Assembly: GCA_020639295.1 (NCBI GenBank)
Contig: JACKGY010000011.1
Coordinates: 113,933 to 177,932, forward strand
Reading direction: 5' to 3'
Source of the DNA: Planctomycetota bacterium
GTDB lineage: Bacteria > Planctomycetota > GCA-002687715 > DRQF01
Length of the DNA stretch: 64,000 bases
Position 1 is the stretch's first letter. Each line of letters starts with the position of its first letter. The position numbers and the translations under genes were made by a program. Positions 1 to 7,912 of the stretch are shown here, piece by piece. Under the pieces are notes generated by a model. It made no database searches. It worked only from the letters and a program-made list of their open reading frames with translations, and was not told where the DNA came from.

Positions 1-3
1 AGG

Positions 4-37
4 GAGCAGGGCCTGGGGCATGCCCCAGGCCCTGCTC
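4..37. terminator. 34-nt perfect palindrome at the window edge
   Basis: Bases 4-20 are the exact reverse complement of 21-37, with centre a|t at 20/21. It resembles the palindromes found directly after both istB genes in this window (13172-13211 and 5544-5572), including the CAGGGC-type core. It is probably the transcription-terminating or end structure of a transposase operon lying upstream of the window. This role is inferred; the symmetry is seen directly. Confidence 0.6.
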
Positions 38-118
38 GGAGTCACCGAGTATCCGATCTTTCCCATCTCTGGCAGTTTCAGGGAACTACGAATCCTGAAC
101 AGCCGGAGGAAAGCGGAG

Positions 119-322
119 GTGATCTCCTTGTCTACATTCCTAACTCTGAAGGCCCTCCACGAGGAGGGCGTCCCGAAGAAGACGATGGCGCGGCGTCTGG
201 ACCTCGATGTCCGGACGGTGCGCTCCTGGGTGTCGCGGATCGAGGCCGGCGCGACCACGCCGGGCCAGTCCCCGCGCCCGAGCAAGCTTGTGCCGCTCAA
301 CGAAATGATTTCCACGACCTGA
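119..322 (+). pseudogene. Truncated transposase N-terminus (IstA-like helix-turn-helix)
   Basis: GTG start at 119 behind a good ribosome site (ggaggaaagcggag). The product begins with a helix-turn-helix of the kind at the N-terminus of IS21 IstA and related transposases (MARRLDLDVRTVRSWV around residues 20-35). The frame is native only to about 288. The last dozen codons (KLVPLNEMISTT) come from the left-end sequence of the multi-gene transposon that begins here, since the same DNA occurs at 26480 and 21769. It is therefore an interrupted remnant with no catalytic domain. A longer ORF from 20 exists but starts inside the palindrome. Confidence 0.5.
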
Positions 323-386
323 TGGCAGCCCAGGGCTCCGAAAGCCGCCTCCCAACCGCCCCGAAGGGGGCCGAAAGGAGGCTTCC

Positions 387-2447
387 ATGGAGGAGCCGAG
401 ACGTGTTGATGGCTGCAGGCCGGCCGAGGCCGGCCTGCACGACGAAGAGGCGGCGAGGCCCGCCCGCAGGAGGCGCCGGCGCTACAGCGACGCCGACAAG
501 CTCTACCTGGTGGAGGAGTACCAGCGTCGCCGTCAGAGCGTGCGCGACTTCTGCGCCGAGCAGGAGCTCACCGAGGGCAATTTCCGCCGCTGGCTGAAGG
601 AGTCGGGGGTGGCCCCGCGCAGCGCACCGAAGCGTTCGGCGAGGAAGGCCTCGCGCCGTCGCCGGCATTTCACGCCGGAGGAGAAGCGGGCGGCGGTCGA
701 AGCCTTCGAGCAGAGCGATCTCAACCAGGCCGATTTCTGCGCCACCTGGGGCCTCTCGGTGCCGAGCCTGAGGCTCTGGCTGAAGCTTCACCGCGAGCAG
801 GGTCCGCAGGGCCTCGAGCCCCGGCCGCGCAAGAAGGCGGATCCCGGCGACCCGCGGACGATCCCGGAGGAGCTGCGGGCGGAGATCATCGCGACGAAGG
901 AGCGGCACCCGGACTTCGGCAGCCGCAAGATCCGCGACGAGCTCTACCGCTTCCGCGGGATGAAGGTGGCGGCGACGACGGTCACGAAGACGCTTCAGGA
1001 AGCTGGGCTGCCGCCCGGCCCGCGGGTGCCGCTTCGTCCCCGGCGTCGTGCGAGCCTGCCGCGGCGCTTCGAGCGGGCGCGTCCGGGTGAGCTCTGGCAG
1101 AGCGACATCACGAGCCTCGTCTTGCGTCGCGAGGGCCGCAGGGTCTACCTGACGGTCTTCATGGACGACCACAGCCGCTACGTGGTCTCGTGGTCGCTCC
1201 GCTTGTCGCAGCGCCAGGAACTCGTGACCGAGTGCCTGCTCGACGGCATCGCCCGCTTCGGGAAGCCCTTGGAGGTGCTGACCGACCAGGGCCGGCAGTA
1301 CTTCGCCTGGCGCGGGAAATCGGGCTTCCAGAAGCTCCTCGATCGCGAGGGCATCCGGCACGTGGTGTCGCGCACGCATCACCCGGAGACGCTCGGCAAG
1401 TGCGAGCGCTTCTGGAAGACGGTGCAGGAGGAATTCTGGGAGCGGGCGAAGCCCCAGGATCTCCACGACGCCCGCGAACGCCTCGGGCATTTCATCGCCC
1501 ACTACAACCACTTCCGTCCCCACCAGGGGATCGGCGGCGTCGTACCGGCCGATCGCTTCTTCGAGGCGACCTCGGCCCTGAAGAAGACGCTGGAGAGCAA
1601 GCTCGACGACGACGAACTCGACCAGGCCCTCCACGAGCCGAAGCGCAGGAGCGTCTTCCTCTTCGGGAGGGTCGGCGACGAGGAGGTGGCGCTGCACGGC
1701 GAGCGGGGCGAGATCGTGCTCCATCGTCGCGGCGAGCTCCGGGAGCGGATCGGGATGGACGAGCTTGGCCAGGGTGTGCGGGAGCGAAGCGATGACGAAC
1801 GAGGAGCGAGCGGAGAGGTCGTCACCGGAGACGACGAGCGAGACCGAGGATGCAGGGGCGAGCACGACCGAGCAGAGCGCGAAGCGGCCGCGGAATCGCC
1901 GCTCGCGCAAGCGGACGCGCTTTTCTGTGCCGCAGCATCCGGCGAAGAGCGTGAAGGCGCTCTGGCAGGAGGCGAGTGTCGAGGACAGGAAGAAGGCGCA
2001 TCGGATCGGGATGCTGGTGCTCGAGACCTGGCTCGGCAAGAAGGGCCGGAAGGAGGCGGCGGCGGAGCTCGAGATCCCGGTCTTGCGCTTCTGGCAGCTC
2101 TCCCAGCAGGCGGTCTCGGGTATGCTGGCGGGTCTCTTGATCCAGCCGAGAACGAGGAGGACCGCGGCGATGCCGACCTTGGCCCCCGAGGAGGACCCGA
2201 AGGTCCTCCAGAAGCGGATCGCGGCGCTCGAGCGCGACCTGAAGAACGCGGACGACCTGATCGCGGTCTTGAAGCTCATCCCGGATCGGCCTCCTGCTCC
2301 GCCGGAGAAGGACGGGAGCCCGAAGCGGAAGAAGAGGGCAGCGCGGCCGAGGTCGGGATCGAAGGCGATTCCGGCCGGGGGAAAAAGGAAGGCTGCGCCA
2401 CGACGCCGCGACGCGGGCGCTGGTGGCGCGGCTTCTTTCGGCGCTGA
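387..2447 (+). CDS. IS481-like DDE transposase (orfA of the three-gene transposon)
   Basis: The ATG follows gccgaaaggaggcttcc. Two helix-turn-helix segments occupy residues ~30-75 and ~90-130, followed by an rve/RNase H catalytic domain at ~215-400. The triad is visible as D in WQSDITS, D in VLTDQGRQYF and E in LGKCERFWKTVQEEF. A C-terminal motif (SVFLFGRVGDEEVALHG, ~430) is typical of longer IS481-type proteins. Convincing protein ends near 1800. The last ~200 codons overlap orfB in another frame and are Gly/Arg/Glu-rich, so they look like a stop-free shadow. The frame one base over stops at 1795 inside an ATGA with the orfB start, which suggests an ancestral coupled end lost by frameshift, or programmed frameshifting. 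Most likely it acts in transposition with orfC. Confidence 0.75.
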   Translation: MEEPRRVDGCRPAEAGLHDEEAARPARRRRRRYSDADKLYLVEEYQRRRQSVRDFCAEQELTEGNFRRWLKESGVAPRSAPKRSARKASRRRRHFTPEEKRAAVEAFEQSDLNQADFCATWGLSVPSLRLWLKLHREQGPQGLEPRPRKKADPGDPRTIPEELRAEIIATKERHPDFGSRKIRDELYRFRGMKVAATTVTKTLQEAGLPPGPRVPLRPRRRASLPRRFERARPGELWQSDITSLVLRREGRRVYLTVFMDDHSRYVVSWSLRLSQRQELVTECLLDGIARFGKPLEVLTDQGRQYFAWRGKSGFQKLLDREGIRHVVSRTHHPETLGKCERFWKTVQEEFWERAKPQDLHDARERLGHFIAHYNHFRPHQGIGGVVPADRFFEATSALKKTLESKLDDDELDQALHEPKRRSVFLFGRVGDEEVALHGERGEIVLHRRGELRERIGMDELGQGVRERSDDERGASGEVVTGDDERDRGCRGEHDRAEREAAAESPLAQADALFCAAASGEEREGALAGGECRGQEEGASDRDAGARDLARQEGPEGGGGGARDPGLALLAALPAGGLGYAGGSLDPAENEEDRGDADLGPRGGPEGPPEADRGARARPEERGRPDRGLEAHPGSASCSAGEGREPEAEEEGSAAEVGIEGDSGRGKKEGCATTPRRGRWWRGFFRR

Positions 2448-2454
2448 GTCCTGA
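1792..2454 (+). CDS. Small basic/coiled-coil transposition accessory protein (orfB)
   Basis: Start chosen at 1792 (MTNEERAERSS); an in-frame ATG at 1765 is possible. About 220 aa. The N-terminus is acidic and low-complexity, followed by a basic patch, then a conserved-looking middle (KALWQEASVEDRKKAHRIG, GMLVLETWLGKKGRKEAAAE) that reads like a helix-turn-helix. A predicted coiled coil follows (KVLQKRIAALERDLKNADDL) and then a Lys/Arg-rich tail. It has no catalytic motifs. It lies between two DDE transposases and overlaps both, so it probably helps one of them bind DNA or assemble. The family is not recognised. Confidence 0.65.
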   Translation: MTNEERAERSSPETTSETEDAGASTTEQSAKRPRNRRSRKRTRFSVPQHPAKSVKALWQEASVEDRKKAHRIGMLVLETWLGKKGRKEAAAELEIPVLRFWQLSQQAVSGMLAGLLIQPRTRRTAAMPTLAPEEDPKVLQKRIAALERDLKNADDLIAVLKLIPDRPPAPPEKDGSPKRKKRAARPRSGSKAIPAGGKRKAAPRRRDAGAGGAASFGAES

Positions 2455-3502
2455 GTCATCGGAGCGTCGCCTGCTCGCGGCCGAGCTCGGGGTGAGCGAG
2501 CGGACGCTCAGGAACTGGCAGCGAAGCCTGGAGGAGCCGGGGCGGCCGGAGGGCCGGCCGCCCCATCCCGCTCGTGCTCGCCTGTGCGCGGCGCGTGCGG
2601 TGCTCCGGCTACTCCAGGCCGAGGGCTACCGGCTCGGCGAGGGCGAGGTGATGAGGCGGCTCGAGGAGCGGGGGAGCCCGCAGCCGCGGCGGCTGGTGCG
2701 CTGGGCGCTCGTGGGCCTCAAGGCCCGGCACCGGCGCAGGCAGGCGGCGATCGCGAGGAAGATCAGGCTCCGGCTCGCGCCGCTCGAAGACGACGTCGTC
2801 TGGTCGCTCGACGCGACCCACCTCGGGCATCAGGACGGAGGGCAGAAGCTCATGGGACAGCTGATCGTGGACGTGAGGAGTGGCGCTCTGCGCGGGGCGA
2901 GCCTGGGCGATCCGCCGAAGGCCGCGGACGCGGTCGCTCTCCTCAAGCATGCGAAGACCGAGCGTGGTCGCTTGCCGCTCGTGCTCGCGATCGACAACGG
3001 CTACGCGAGCCGGAAGCTCAGAAGCTACGCTGCGGAGGAGGGCATGATCCTGCTCGTGAACCTGCCGCGCACCCCGCAGCACAACGCCTGGGTCGAGCGG
3101 GCGATGCGCTCGCTGAAGGAGGGCGTGCGCGACCGGCTGAGCGCGGAGGAAATCCGGGGCGAGCGTGCGCTCGCCCTCACCGACCTCGTGCTCGCCCTGC
3201 GGGAGAGCCTGCTCGACCTCGATGCGCGACGAAGGGCTGGGCGACGAGCAGAGGGGAAGGGGGAATCGGCGATTGATCGTGACAGGCCGCGCAGGCGACG
3301 ATACGATCGCGAGCTGCGCAGTCGCCTGGCGCGAAGAATCGCGTGGCGACTCGAACGGATACCGGCCGAGCACTGCTCGGCAAGACGCCGAAGGCTGCTC
3401 GAACGCCATGCGATATTCGAGACATTGCTGGAAGCGGGACTCGTATCTTTGACCCGAGGCGGCAGGCCCTGGGAGCCCGTGGCGTGGGAAGAATTAACGT
3501 GA
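2423..3502 (+). CDS. Second DDE integrase-type transposase (orfC)
   Basis: GTG start at 2423, overlapping the end of orfB by 32 nt. N-terminal helix-turn-helix (ELGVSERTLRNWQ, ~20-35), then an rve-type catalytic core. The acidic triad is visible as D in VVWSLDATHLGH, D in LVLAIDNGYASRK and E in HNAWVERAMRSLKEG. The C-terminal ~80 residues are very Arg-rich. The stop TGA (3500-3502) overlaps a GTG codon at 3499 that opens a reading frame running out of the element. Truncated homologues lie at 22150-22845 and 24450-24981. It is 359 aa and probably forms a heteromeric transposase with orfA. Confidence 0.75.
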   Translation: MARLLSALSPESSERRLLAAELGVSERTLRNWQRSLEEPGRPEGRPPHPARARLCAARAVLRLLQAEGYRLGEGEVMRRLEERGSPQPRRLVRWALVGLKARHRRRQAAIARKIRLRLAPLEDDVVWSLDATHLGHQDGGQKLMGQLIVDVRSGALRGASLGDPPKAADAVALLKHAKTERGRLPLVLAIDNGYASRKLRSYAAEEGMILLVNLPRTPQHNAWVERAMRSLKEGVRDRLSAEEIRGERALALTDLVLALRESLLDLDARRRAGRRAEGKGESAIDRDRPRRRRYDRELRSRLARRIAWRLERIPAEHCSARRRRLLERHAIFETLLEAGLVSLTRGGRPWEPVAWEELT

Positions 3503-4638
3503 GCAGTACACGTGCTGAATCCATCAGAGCGGTCACCCGCGACCTCAATCAGAGTGGATATGAGGTGCAGCAGCATGTTGGCGAGTTCACAAAGTCGACC
3601 ACAGAGACGAAGGTTGGCGGCGAGCAGCGCCTCGTTGAAGAGAAGCGCGAGGTGCTCGAAGTGAAGCTTAAGCACAAGGAGACGGGCGATACGGTTGTTA
3701 TCAGGATCGAGAGTAGTAACATCTCGGAACTCACACTGGACAAGCACGACAAGTCTCAAGAGTTGAAAGACAAGACGAGCTTGCCATCTATCACTCGACA
3801 GTCAAAGAAGCTCGTCGTGGAGCGAAGGACGACAAGGCTCGGATCCAGCTCGGCAGGGACCGAGCCTTCCAAGTCCGAGGGCAGTATTGGGCATCGTATC
3901 AGCGTTGACTTCGTCCCCGCAGCATCTCCGAAGTCGGAAGCGGGTCCTCTCAGAGCGGAGACTCCCGATCGATCGGATCTTGACTGGAAATCGGATCCCT
4001 TTCGATTGAGCGACGTCTACGAACGCAGCGGGAACCCAATTACCGTGGGGCCTTCCGCCCTCGGCGGTCATACTTCTCGCGAGCAGCCACGCCCCCGGTC
4101 TTCGGGCTCGGTTGCGCGCCTCGTCGAGTCACAGTCCCTCGCTGTCGCGGGTGCGATCGGAATGGTGACGGCGTATGCGAACCTCGCGACATTCGGCGCT
4201 AGCGTTGGTGTTACGGGAGGGCTGGCCGTCGCATCTGCACTCTCTGGTGGAGTTGTCCTCGTCGTGCTCGGGGCAATCACCGTCGGACTAGAGATTGCAG
4301 ACGAGGGCGCGGATGCAGAGAGGATTCTGTCCGCAATGCGGTCCTTCAAGAAGGGGATCGACTACACGAGTGGAAAGTGGTCGTTTGTTGGCGCGCTCGC
4401 GTCAGACCTCAATCGACACGTGACCAGCGATGGTGACAATCACGAAACGGCCATTCTCGGCACCGTCGCCGCTTTTAGAGCGGTCGAGGTGGCCAAGAGG
4501 GCGGGTGACATCGGTAAATTCGACTCAAGGTATCGGGCGATCGTGGGCGGGGCGTATTCGCTCAAGCTGATCAACGACGCCGTCAGGTTGCCGTTCAAAC
4601 TATGTGAGGTCGAGAGCTCGAACTCTCCGCTTCACTGA
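3499..4638 (+). CDS. Lower-GC protein with central membrane segment, probably N-terminally truncated
   Basis: Open frame of 379 codons starting at a GTG that overlaps the orfC stop (GTGA), with ggaag 7-8 nt upstream. Only the first four codons (MSST) belong to the transposon end; the rest is unique DNA of clearly lower GC. Residues ~15-120 are charged and beta-prone (VEEKREVLEVKLKHKE). A Ser/Arg-rich linker follows, then a Gly/Ala-rich hydrophobic stretch at ~220-270 (LATFGASVGVTGGLAVASA) that could be one or two membrane helices. The C-terminal domain is unknown. No methionine occurs near the start, so this is most likely the 3' part of an older gene cut by the transposon and perhaps now expressed as a fusion. 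Polymorphic-toxin ends can look like this, but I recognise no toxin fold. Confidence 0.55.
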   Translation: MSSTRAESIRAVTRDLNQSGYEVQQHVGEFTKSTTETKVGGEQRLVEEKREVLEVKLKHKETGDTVVIRIESSNISELTLDKHDKSQELKDKTSLPSITRQSKKLVVERRTTRLGSSSAGTEPSKSEGSIGHRISVDFVPAASPKSEAGPLRAETPDRSDLDWKSDPFRLSDVYERSGNPITVGPSALGGHTSREQPRPRSSGSVARLVESQSLAVAGAIGMVTAYANLATFGASVGVTGGLAVASALSGGVVLVVLGAITVGLEIADEGADAERILSAMRSFKKGIDYTSGKWSFVGALASDLNRHVTSDGDNHETAILGTVAAFRAVEVAKRAGDIGKFDSRYRAIVGGAYSLKLINDAVRLPFKLCEVESSNSPLH

Positions 4639-4651
4639 CAACAGCCCCGAT

Positions 4652-4740
4652 CCTGTCCCTACCGGAAACTCAGTATTGCCCGAATCCTACGATTCCGGCG
4701 ATCGTACTCGACGCAATTGGGGCTGTCGAGGGCCATCAAG
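4652..4740. repeat. TGTCCCTACCGG dispersed repeat, copy 1
   Basis: This ~90-bp unit begins TGTCCCTACCGGAAACTCAG, continues with CGAATCCTACGATTCCGG (imperfect hairpin), and ends GTACTCGACGCAA...GTCGAGGGCCATC. Related copies are at 5119-5210 and 23474-23570, with a diverged one at 40941-41010. This copy is bracketed by an inverted ACAGCCCC (4641-4648) and GGGGCTGT (about 4719-4726). Function unknown. Confidence 0.6.
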
Positions 4741-4956
4741 GGCGCGGCTCACGGCGATTTCGCCTGCTGTCCGACGACAGCGCCGATAGACCCCAGGCGT
4801 GCACCCTGACCTGAGCCTGAGTTTCAGGGAGGCCGTCGGTGGAAGCTAAGGAGCCCGCCAAGACGCTCGTCGCGGACGATTTCGCCTTTGGTCGGCAACG
4901 CGGCCGCGCTGATGAACTCATTGTCGAGACCCTGATCATACTGGTGGAGATATGCT

Positions 4957-5071
4957 CTCAAACTTCGCAGTGTAGGGGAAGTGCGACTGAGCGTCCAACT
5001 CGGGGAGCTTGAGGCCCAGAAGGCCACCAACCCAACGAAGCCCGCGGTTAGCCCCGCGGGCCTCGCTCATT
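4957..5071 (+). repeat. Dispersed repeat with terminator-like hairpin, copy 1
   Basis: The unit reads GTGTAGG...GTGCGACTGAGCGTCC...GGCCCAGAAGGCC...AACGAAGCCCGCGG and ends in a GC-rich hairpin (stem 5040-5047 with 5054-5061, loop TTAGCC). Copies are at 9975-10102, 21930-22040 (cut in the hairpin loop) and 26634-26765. No plausible protein is conserved among the copies. It could be a small RNA gene or a mobile terminator. Confidence 0.6.
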
Positions 5072-5118
5072 TCCGGGCCTGCCCTAACCCGCGACGGGGT
5101 GGGGCGATCCGACACGGT

Positions 5119-5210
5119 CCTGTCCCTACCGGATACTCAGATCCGACCCGAATCCTACGATTCCGGCGACAGTACCCGACGCAAGCGGGGTTGCCGAGGG
5201 GCATCGGGGG
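5119..5210. repeat. TGTCCCTACCGG dispersed repeat, copy 2
   Basis: Near-identical to the copy at 23474-23570. In both places it lies just past the 3' end of the IS3-type transposase gene, so it may be part of that element's end. The copy at 4652 lies 466 bp away in the same orientation. Confidence 0.6.
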
Positions 5211-5290
5211 CACGGATCTCGCGCGACGATCGATTGATCGGGCAGCGCAGACAGACCACTTCCGTTGAATTGAGCGAGTCGATAGCGCAA

Positions 5291-5467
5291 TCAGGCGGCG
5301 CGGTGGTAGCGGTGGTGGAGTCCGCTGAGCACGGGTGTCGTCAGAAGACGGCCGTCGCATTCGACCTCACGGGGTTCGGGCGCGTTGCCGTCGAGCGAGA
5401 GGTGCGGTCGGCTCCCGTTGTACCAGGCGACGTACTCGTTCAGCACGCGCACGAGGTGCCTCTTGCC
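5291..5467 (-). pseudogene. C-terminal piece of an IS3-type transposase split by IS21
   Basis: Minus-strand codons give HLVRVLNEYVAWYNGSRPHL and the end HRYHRAA, matching the C-terminus of the second copy at 23645. The N-terminal piece is at 8865-8004. If 5468-8003 and one copy of the 10-bp flanking repeat are removed, the frame rejoins as LGERHLVRVLNEY, the equivalent of LNERHLLRVLKEY in the other copy. The original protein was therefore intact before IS21 arrived. Confidence 0.8.
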
Positions 5468-5543
5468 TGACGTCAATTACCCCGACCCACTGACGACAAT
5501 TAGAATTCCCCACGGCGGCCGACGTCAGTTCGGTCCGAGGGGA

Positions 5544-5618
5544 CCCAGGTCAGGGCGGAGCCCTGACCTGGGCTTCGGTTCTCGCCGCCCGCAGGGCGGC
5601 TCCCCCCATGGGGGGAGC
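5544..5618 (-). terminator. Tandem hairpins downstream of istB
   Basis: Three hairpins follow the istB stop in the direction of transcription: a 20-bp perfect palindrome at 5599-5618 (six C, AT centre, six G), a 7-bp stem at 5584-5590/5594-5600 that overlaps it as an alternative fold, and a 13-bp stem with GGA loop at 5544-5556/5560-5572. No U-run follows, so they may terminate transcription imperfectly or insulate the element from read-through. Confidence 0.55.
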
Positions 5619-5633
5619 GATGCCGAGGATCAG

Positions 5634-6404
5634 TCATGCCTTCGCCTCCTTCGCGTTGCGCGCCTTTGCCGTCTCGGTGCGGTAGCTTTTGCCCGTGAGT
5701 TCGAGGATCGTGGCGTGATGGACGACCCGGTCGATGGCAGCGGCGGTGGTCATCGCGTCCTTGAAGATCTTGTCCCACTGCGAGAAGACCAGGTTGCTCG
5801 TGATCATCACGCTGCGACGCTCGTAGCGCTCGGCGAGGAATGTGAAGAGCACCTCCATTTCCTCGCGGTCTTGTTGCACGTAGCCGATGTCGTCGAGGAT
5901 GACGACGTCGAATTGATCGAGCCGGCGCAGCAGGACCTCCAGCTCGAGGTTCCGCTTCGCGGTCAGGAGCCTCTGCACGAGCCTGAAGGTCGGCACGAAG
6001 AGCACCTCGAGTCCGCGCTGGACGAGCTCGTGGCCGATGGCGCAGACCACGTGGCTCTTGCCGGTCCCCGGATTGCCGAAGGCCAGGACGTTCTCGGCGC
6101 GCTCGGCGAAACCGCCGGCGCAGAGCGTCGGCAGCTGCCTCGCGACCTTCGTCGGCAGGCACTTCGTGTCCAGGGACGCGAGCGTCTTCTCCGACGGCAG
6201 CCCCGATCGCCTCAGGTTTCGCTCCACCCGTCGTCGCCGGCGCTCCTCGACCTCGAGTTCGAGGAGGTGGGCGAGGTAGACCTCGAAGGTCCAGCCGTCC
6301 TCGGCGGCCTTCATCGCCACCTCCTCGTAGGACGCCCCCACCGTCGGCAGCTTCAGCGTCTTCAAGAGGACGCCGATCGCGGGTCGTGATTCTCTTGCGC
6401 TCAT
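5634..6404 (-). CDS. istB: IstB-like AAA+ ATPase, IS21 element 1
   Basis: 256 aa. The ATG at 6404 overlaps the istA stop as ATGA, the classic IS21 arrangement. Walker A is GNPGTGKSHVV (~110), Walker B is VVILDDIGY (~170), and sensor-like VMITSNLVFSQW follows. The C-terminus TGKSYRTETAK is typical of IstB. IstB is the ATP-dependent regulator that loads IstA transpososomes on target DNA. All key motifs are intact, so the protein could be active. Confidence 0.93.
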   Translation of the reverse strand: MSARESRPAIGVLLKTLKLPTVGASYEEVAMKAAEDGWTFEVYLAHLLELEVEERRRRRVERNLRRSGLPSEKTLASLDTKCLPTKVARQLPTLCAGGFAERAENVLAFGNPGTGKSHVVCAIGHELVQRGLEVLFVPTFRLVQRLLTAKRNLELEVLLRRLDQFDVVILDDIGYVQQDREEMEVLFTFLAERYERRSVMITSNLVFSQWDKIFKDAMTTAAAIDRVVHHATILELTGKSYRTETAKARNAKEAKA

Positions 6405-7912
6405 CCGATCATCTCCTCGCAGCCGCCGAGGAGCTCGTCGAAGCCGGTCAGATCGACCTCGATCTCGGGTAGCGTCGGGATGACGGGAGCGTTGCTGGGC
6501 ATCTTCGCCTTGACCGCTTCGATGCTCGGTGTCTCGTCCTTCGCGTGGCAGGCGGAGATCGCGGCCAGGACTCCTACCTCCGTCGTCTTCGCTGCCAGCT
6601 CGAGGATGCGCAGGTAATTGAGGTCGGCCTCGCGGTCGCTCATCGATTCCCGAAGACAGTCGTAGGCGCGGCGGAAAACAAGACCCGGAAAGAGATCCTC
6701 CCGGTAGCGATAGCGCTCGAAGGCCCCGGGCTTGCGTACCAGGGAGCTGATCACGTGCCGGTAGTTGATGCGGTGCTTGGCCTCGCCGCGCAGGCGATCG
6801 TCGCGAAGCTGCAAGGCCCCGCCGTAGTGGACCTCGATCCGCACATCGTAGACCCGGACCTTGACGCGCTCGCCGATCAGGCGCGACGGCACCGAGTAGG
6901 TGTTGCGCTTCACGCGGATCGTGCTCGCCGAGGTCACGGTCACCTCGATCTCCGAGTACTCCGCGAGCCGGCTCGCCGGCAGCGGACGCATCACCTGGAG
7001 CTCCTCCGCGATGCGAGCGCTGCGATTCCGGTTCGCCCGCTGGCAGTCCTCCCAGAGCCAGGCTTCGTAGGCTTCCACCGACGGGAAATCGCGGCTGCCC
7101 CGCAGCATGAGTCGCTGCGCGAGCCGGTTCTTGTAGGCGCGATGCAGGGATTCCACGTCCCCGTTCTGCTCCTTTCTCCCGACGCCGATCGTCCTCGGCT
7201 CGAGCCCGAAGTGCTCGCAGAAGGCCAGGTACTCCAGGTTGAAGGACCGGCCCTTCGAGCTGCCGAGATCCTGGTGCGTTGCCGCCGTCGAGTGGTCCGT
7301 CTGGTGGCGCTCCGGGACCCTGCCCAGGCGGAAGAGCGCGGTCTGCACGCCGCGCTTCAAGGCCGGCATCGACTCCGAGACGCAGCTCGTCGCCGACTCC
7401 CAGTTCGAGTACGGAAGGACCGAATGGCAGAGCAGGTGGTCGAAGGGCTCCCCGGCAATCGTGATCCCGAGCCGGCTCGCGTGAGTGAAGTCCGTCTGCA
7501 GCGCCTCGCCAGGGCGATGAGCCTGCGCAAAGAAGACCTCCTTCGGCGGCCCCGACTCGGCCCGCCAGCGACGGATGCGGCGCTGGAGCGTGCGCAGCTG
7601 ACCGTCCTCGTAGCGACCGGGCTTCTTCTCCTGGAGATGCTCCAGGATCGTCTTCGCCTCGAGCTCGGGGCTCGTCGCCAAGAGCCCTACGATCGTCTCC
7701 CAATCCGCGGCGAAGGGGTCCTTACGGGTTCGCCAGCTCCGCTCCGCCTTCAGCGCCGAGGGCAGGCCCCCGGCGGCCAGATAGCGCCTCGCCGTCTTCC
7801 GGTCCATCCCGGCGCGGAGCGCCGCCTTGCCCACCTGGCCGTGCTTCGTCATCTCCTCCATCAGCTTCCTCACCTGTTGATCCGTGACCACCCGAGACCT
7901 CCGCAAAGCCAA
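6401..7912 (-). CDS. istA: IstA-like DDE transposase, IS21 element 1
   Basis: 503 aa. N-terminal helix-turn-helix (VGKAALRAGMDRKTARRYL, ~28-46). The catalytic rve domain lies at ~140-300, with D in ALQTDFTHA, D in ERHQTDHST and E in QNGDVESLH. A C-terminal beta-barrel-like region contains NTYSVPSRLIGERV, typical of IstA proteins. Its stop overlaps the istB start. The gene appears intact and probably mobilises this element, which interrupts another transposase. Confidence 0.92.
   Translation of the reverse strand: MALRRSRVVTDQQVRKLMEEMTKHGQVGKAALRAGMDRKTARRYLAAGGLPSALKAERSWRTRKDPFAADWETIVGLLATSPELEAKTILEHLQEKKPGRYEDGQLRTLQRRIRRWRAESGPPKEVFFAQAHRPGEALQTDFTHASRLGITIAGEPFDHLLCHSVLPYSNWESATSCVSESMPALKRGVQTALFRLGRVPERHQTDHSTAATHQDLGSSKGRSFNLEYLAFCEHFGLEPRTIGVGRKEQNGDVESLHRAYKNRLAQRLMLRGSRDFPSVEAYEAWLWEDCQRANRNRSARIAEELQVMRPLPASRLAEYSEIEVTVTSASTIRVKRNTYSVPSRLIGERVKVRVYDVRIEVHYGGALQLRDDRLRGEAKHRINYRHVISSLVRKPGAFERYRYREDLFPGLVFRRAYDCLRESMSDREADLNYLRILELAAKTTEVGVLAAISACHAKDETPSIEAVKAKMPSNAPVIPTLPEIEVDLTGFDELLGGCEEMIG

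Larger units (their letters stand above)
289..3510 (+). mobile_element. Three-gene DDE transposon, copy 1
   Basis: The unit runs from the shared left-end sequence (TGTGCCGCTCAACGAAATG) to the shared right-end sequence (GTGAGCAGTACA). It holds orfA (IS481-like transposase), orfB (small basic protein) and orfC (second DDE transposase). The right end is identical next to two truncated orfC copies (ending 22853 and 24989), after which the DNA is unrelated, so the boundary is well defined. The left end at 26440 carries additional outer repeats (TGTCGCTC at 26440, TGTGCCGCTCAAGG at 26456), so copy 1 may lack its outermost bases. TGT...ACA ends fit Mu/Tn7/IS481-type recombinases. I see no target duplication. 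Confidence 0.6.

Noticed and set aside
297..2459. 720-codon ORF antisense to orfA
   Set aside because: Shadow of the IS481-like transposase, whose catalytic motifs are clear on the plus strand.
4960..5071. tRNA or tmRNA 3' end
   Set aside because: GGCCACCA before the hairpin looked like an acceptor end, but no T-arm, anticodon arm or cloverleaf can be drawn.
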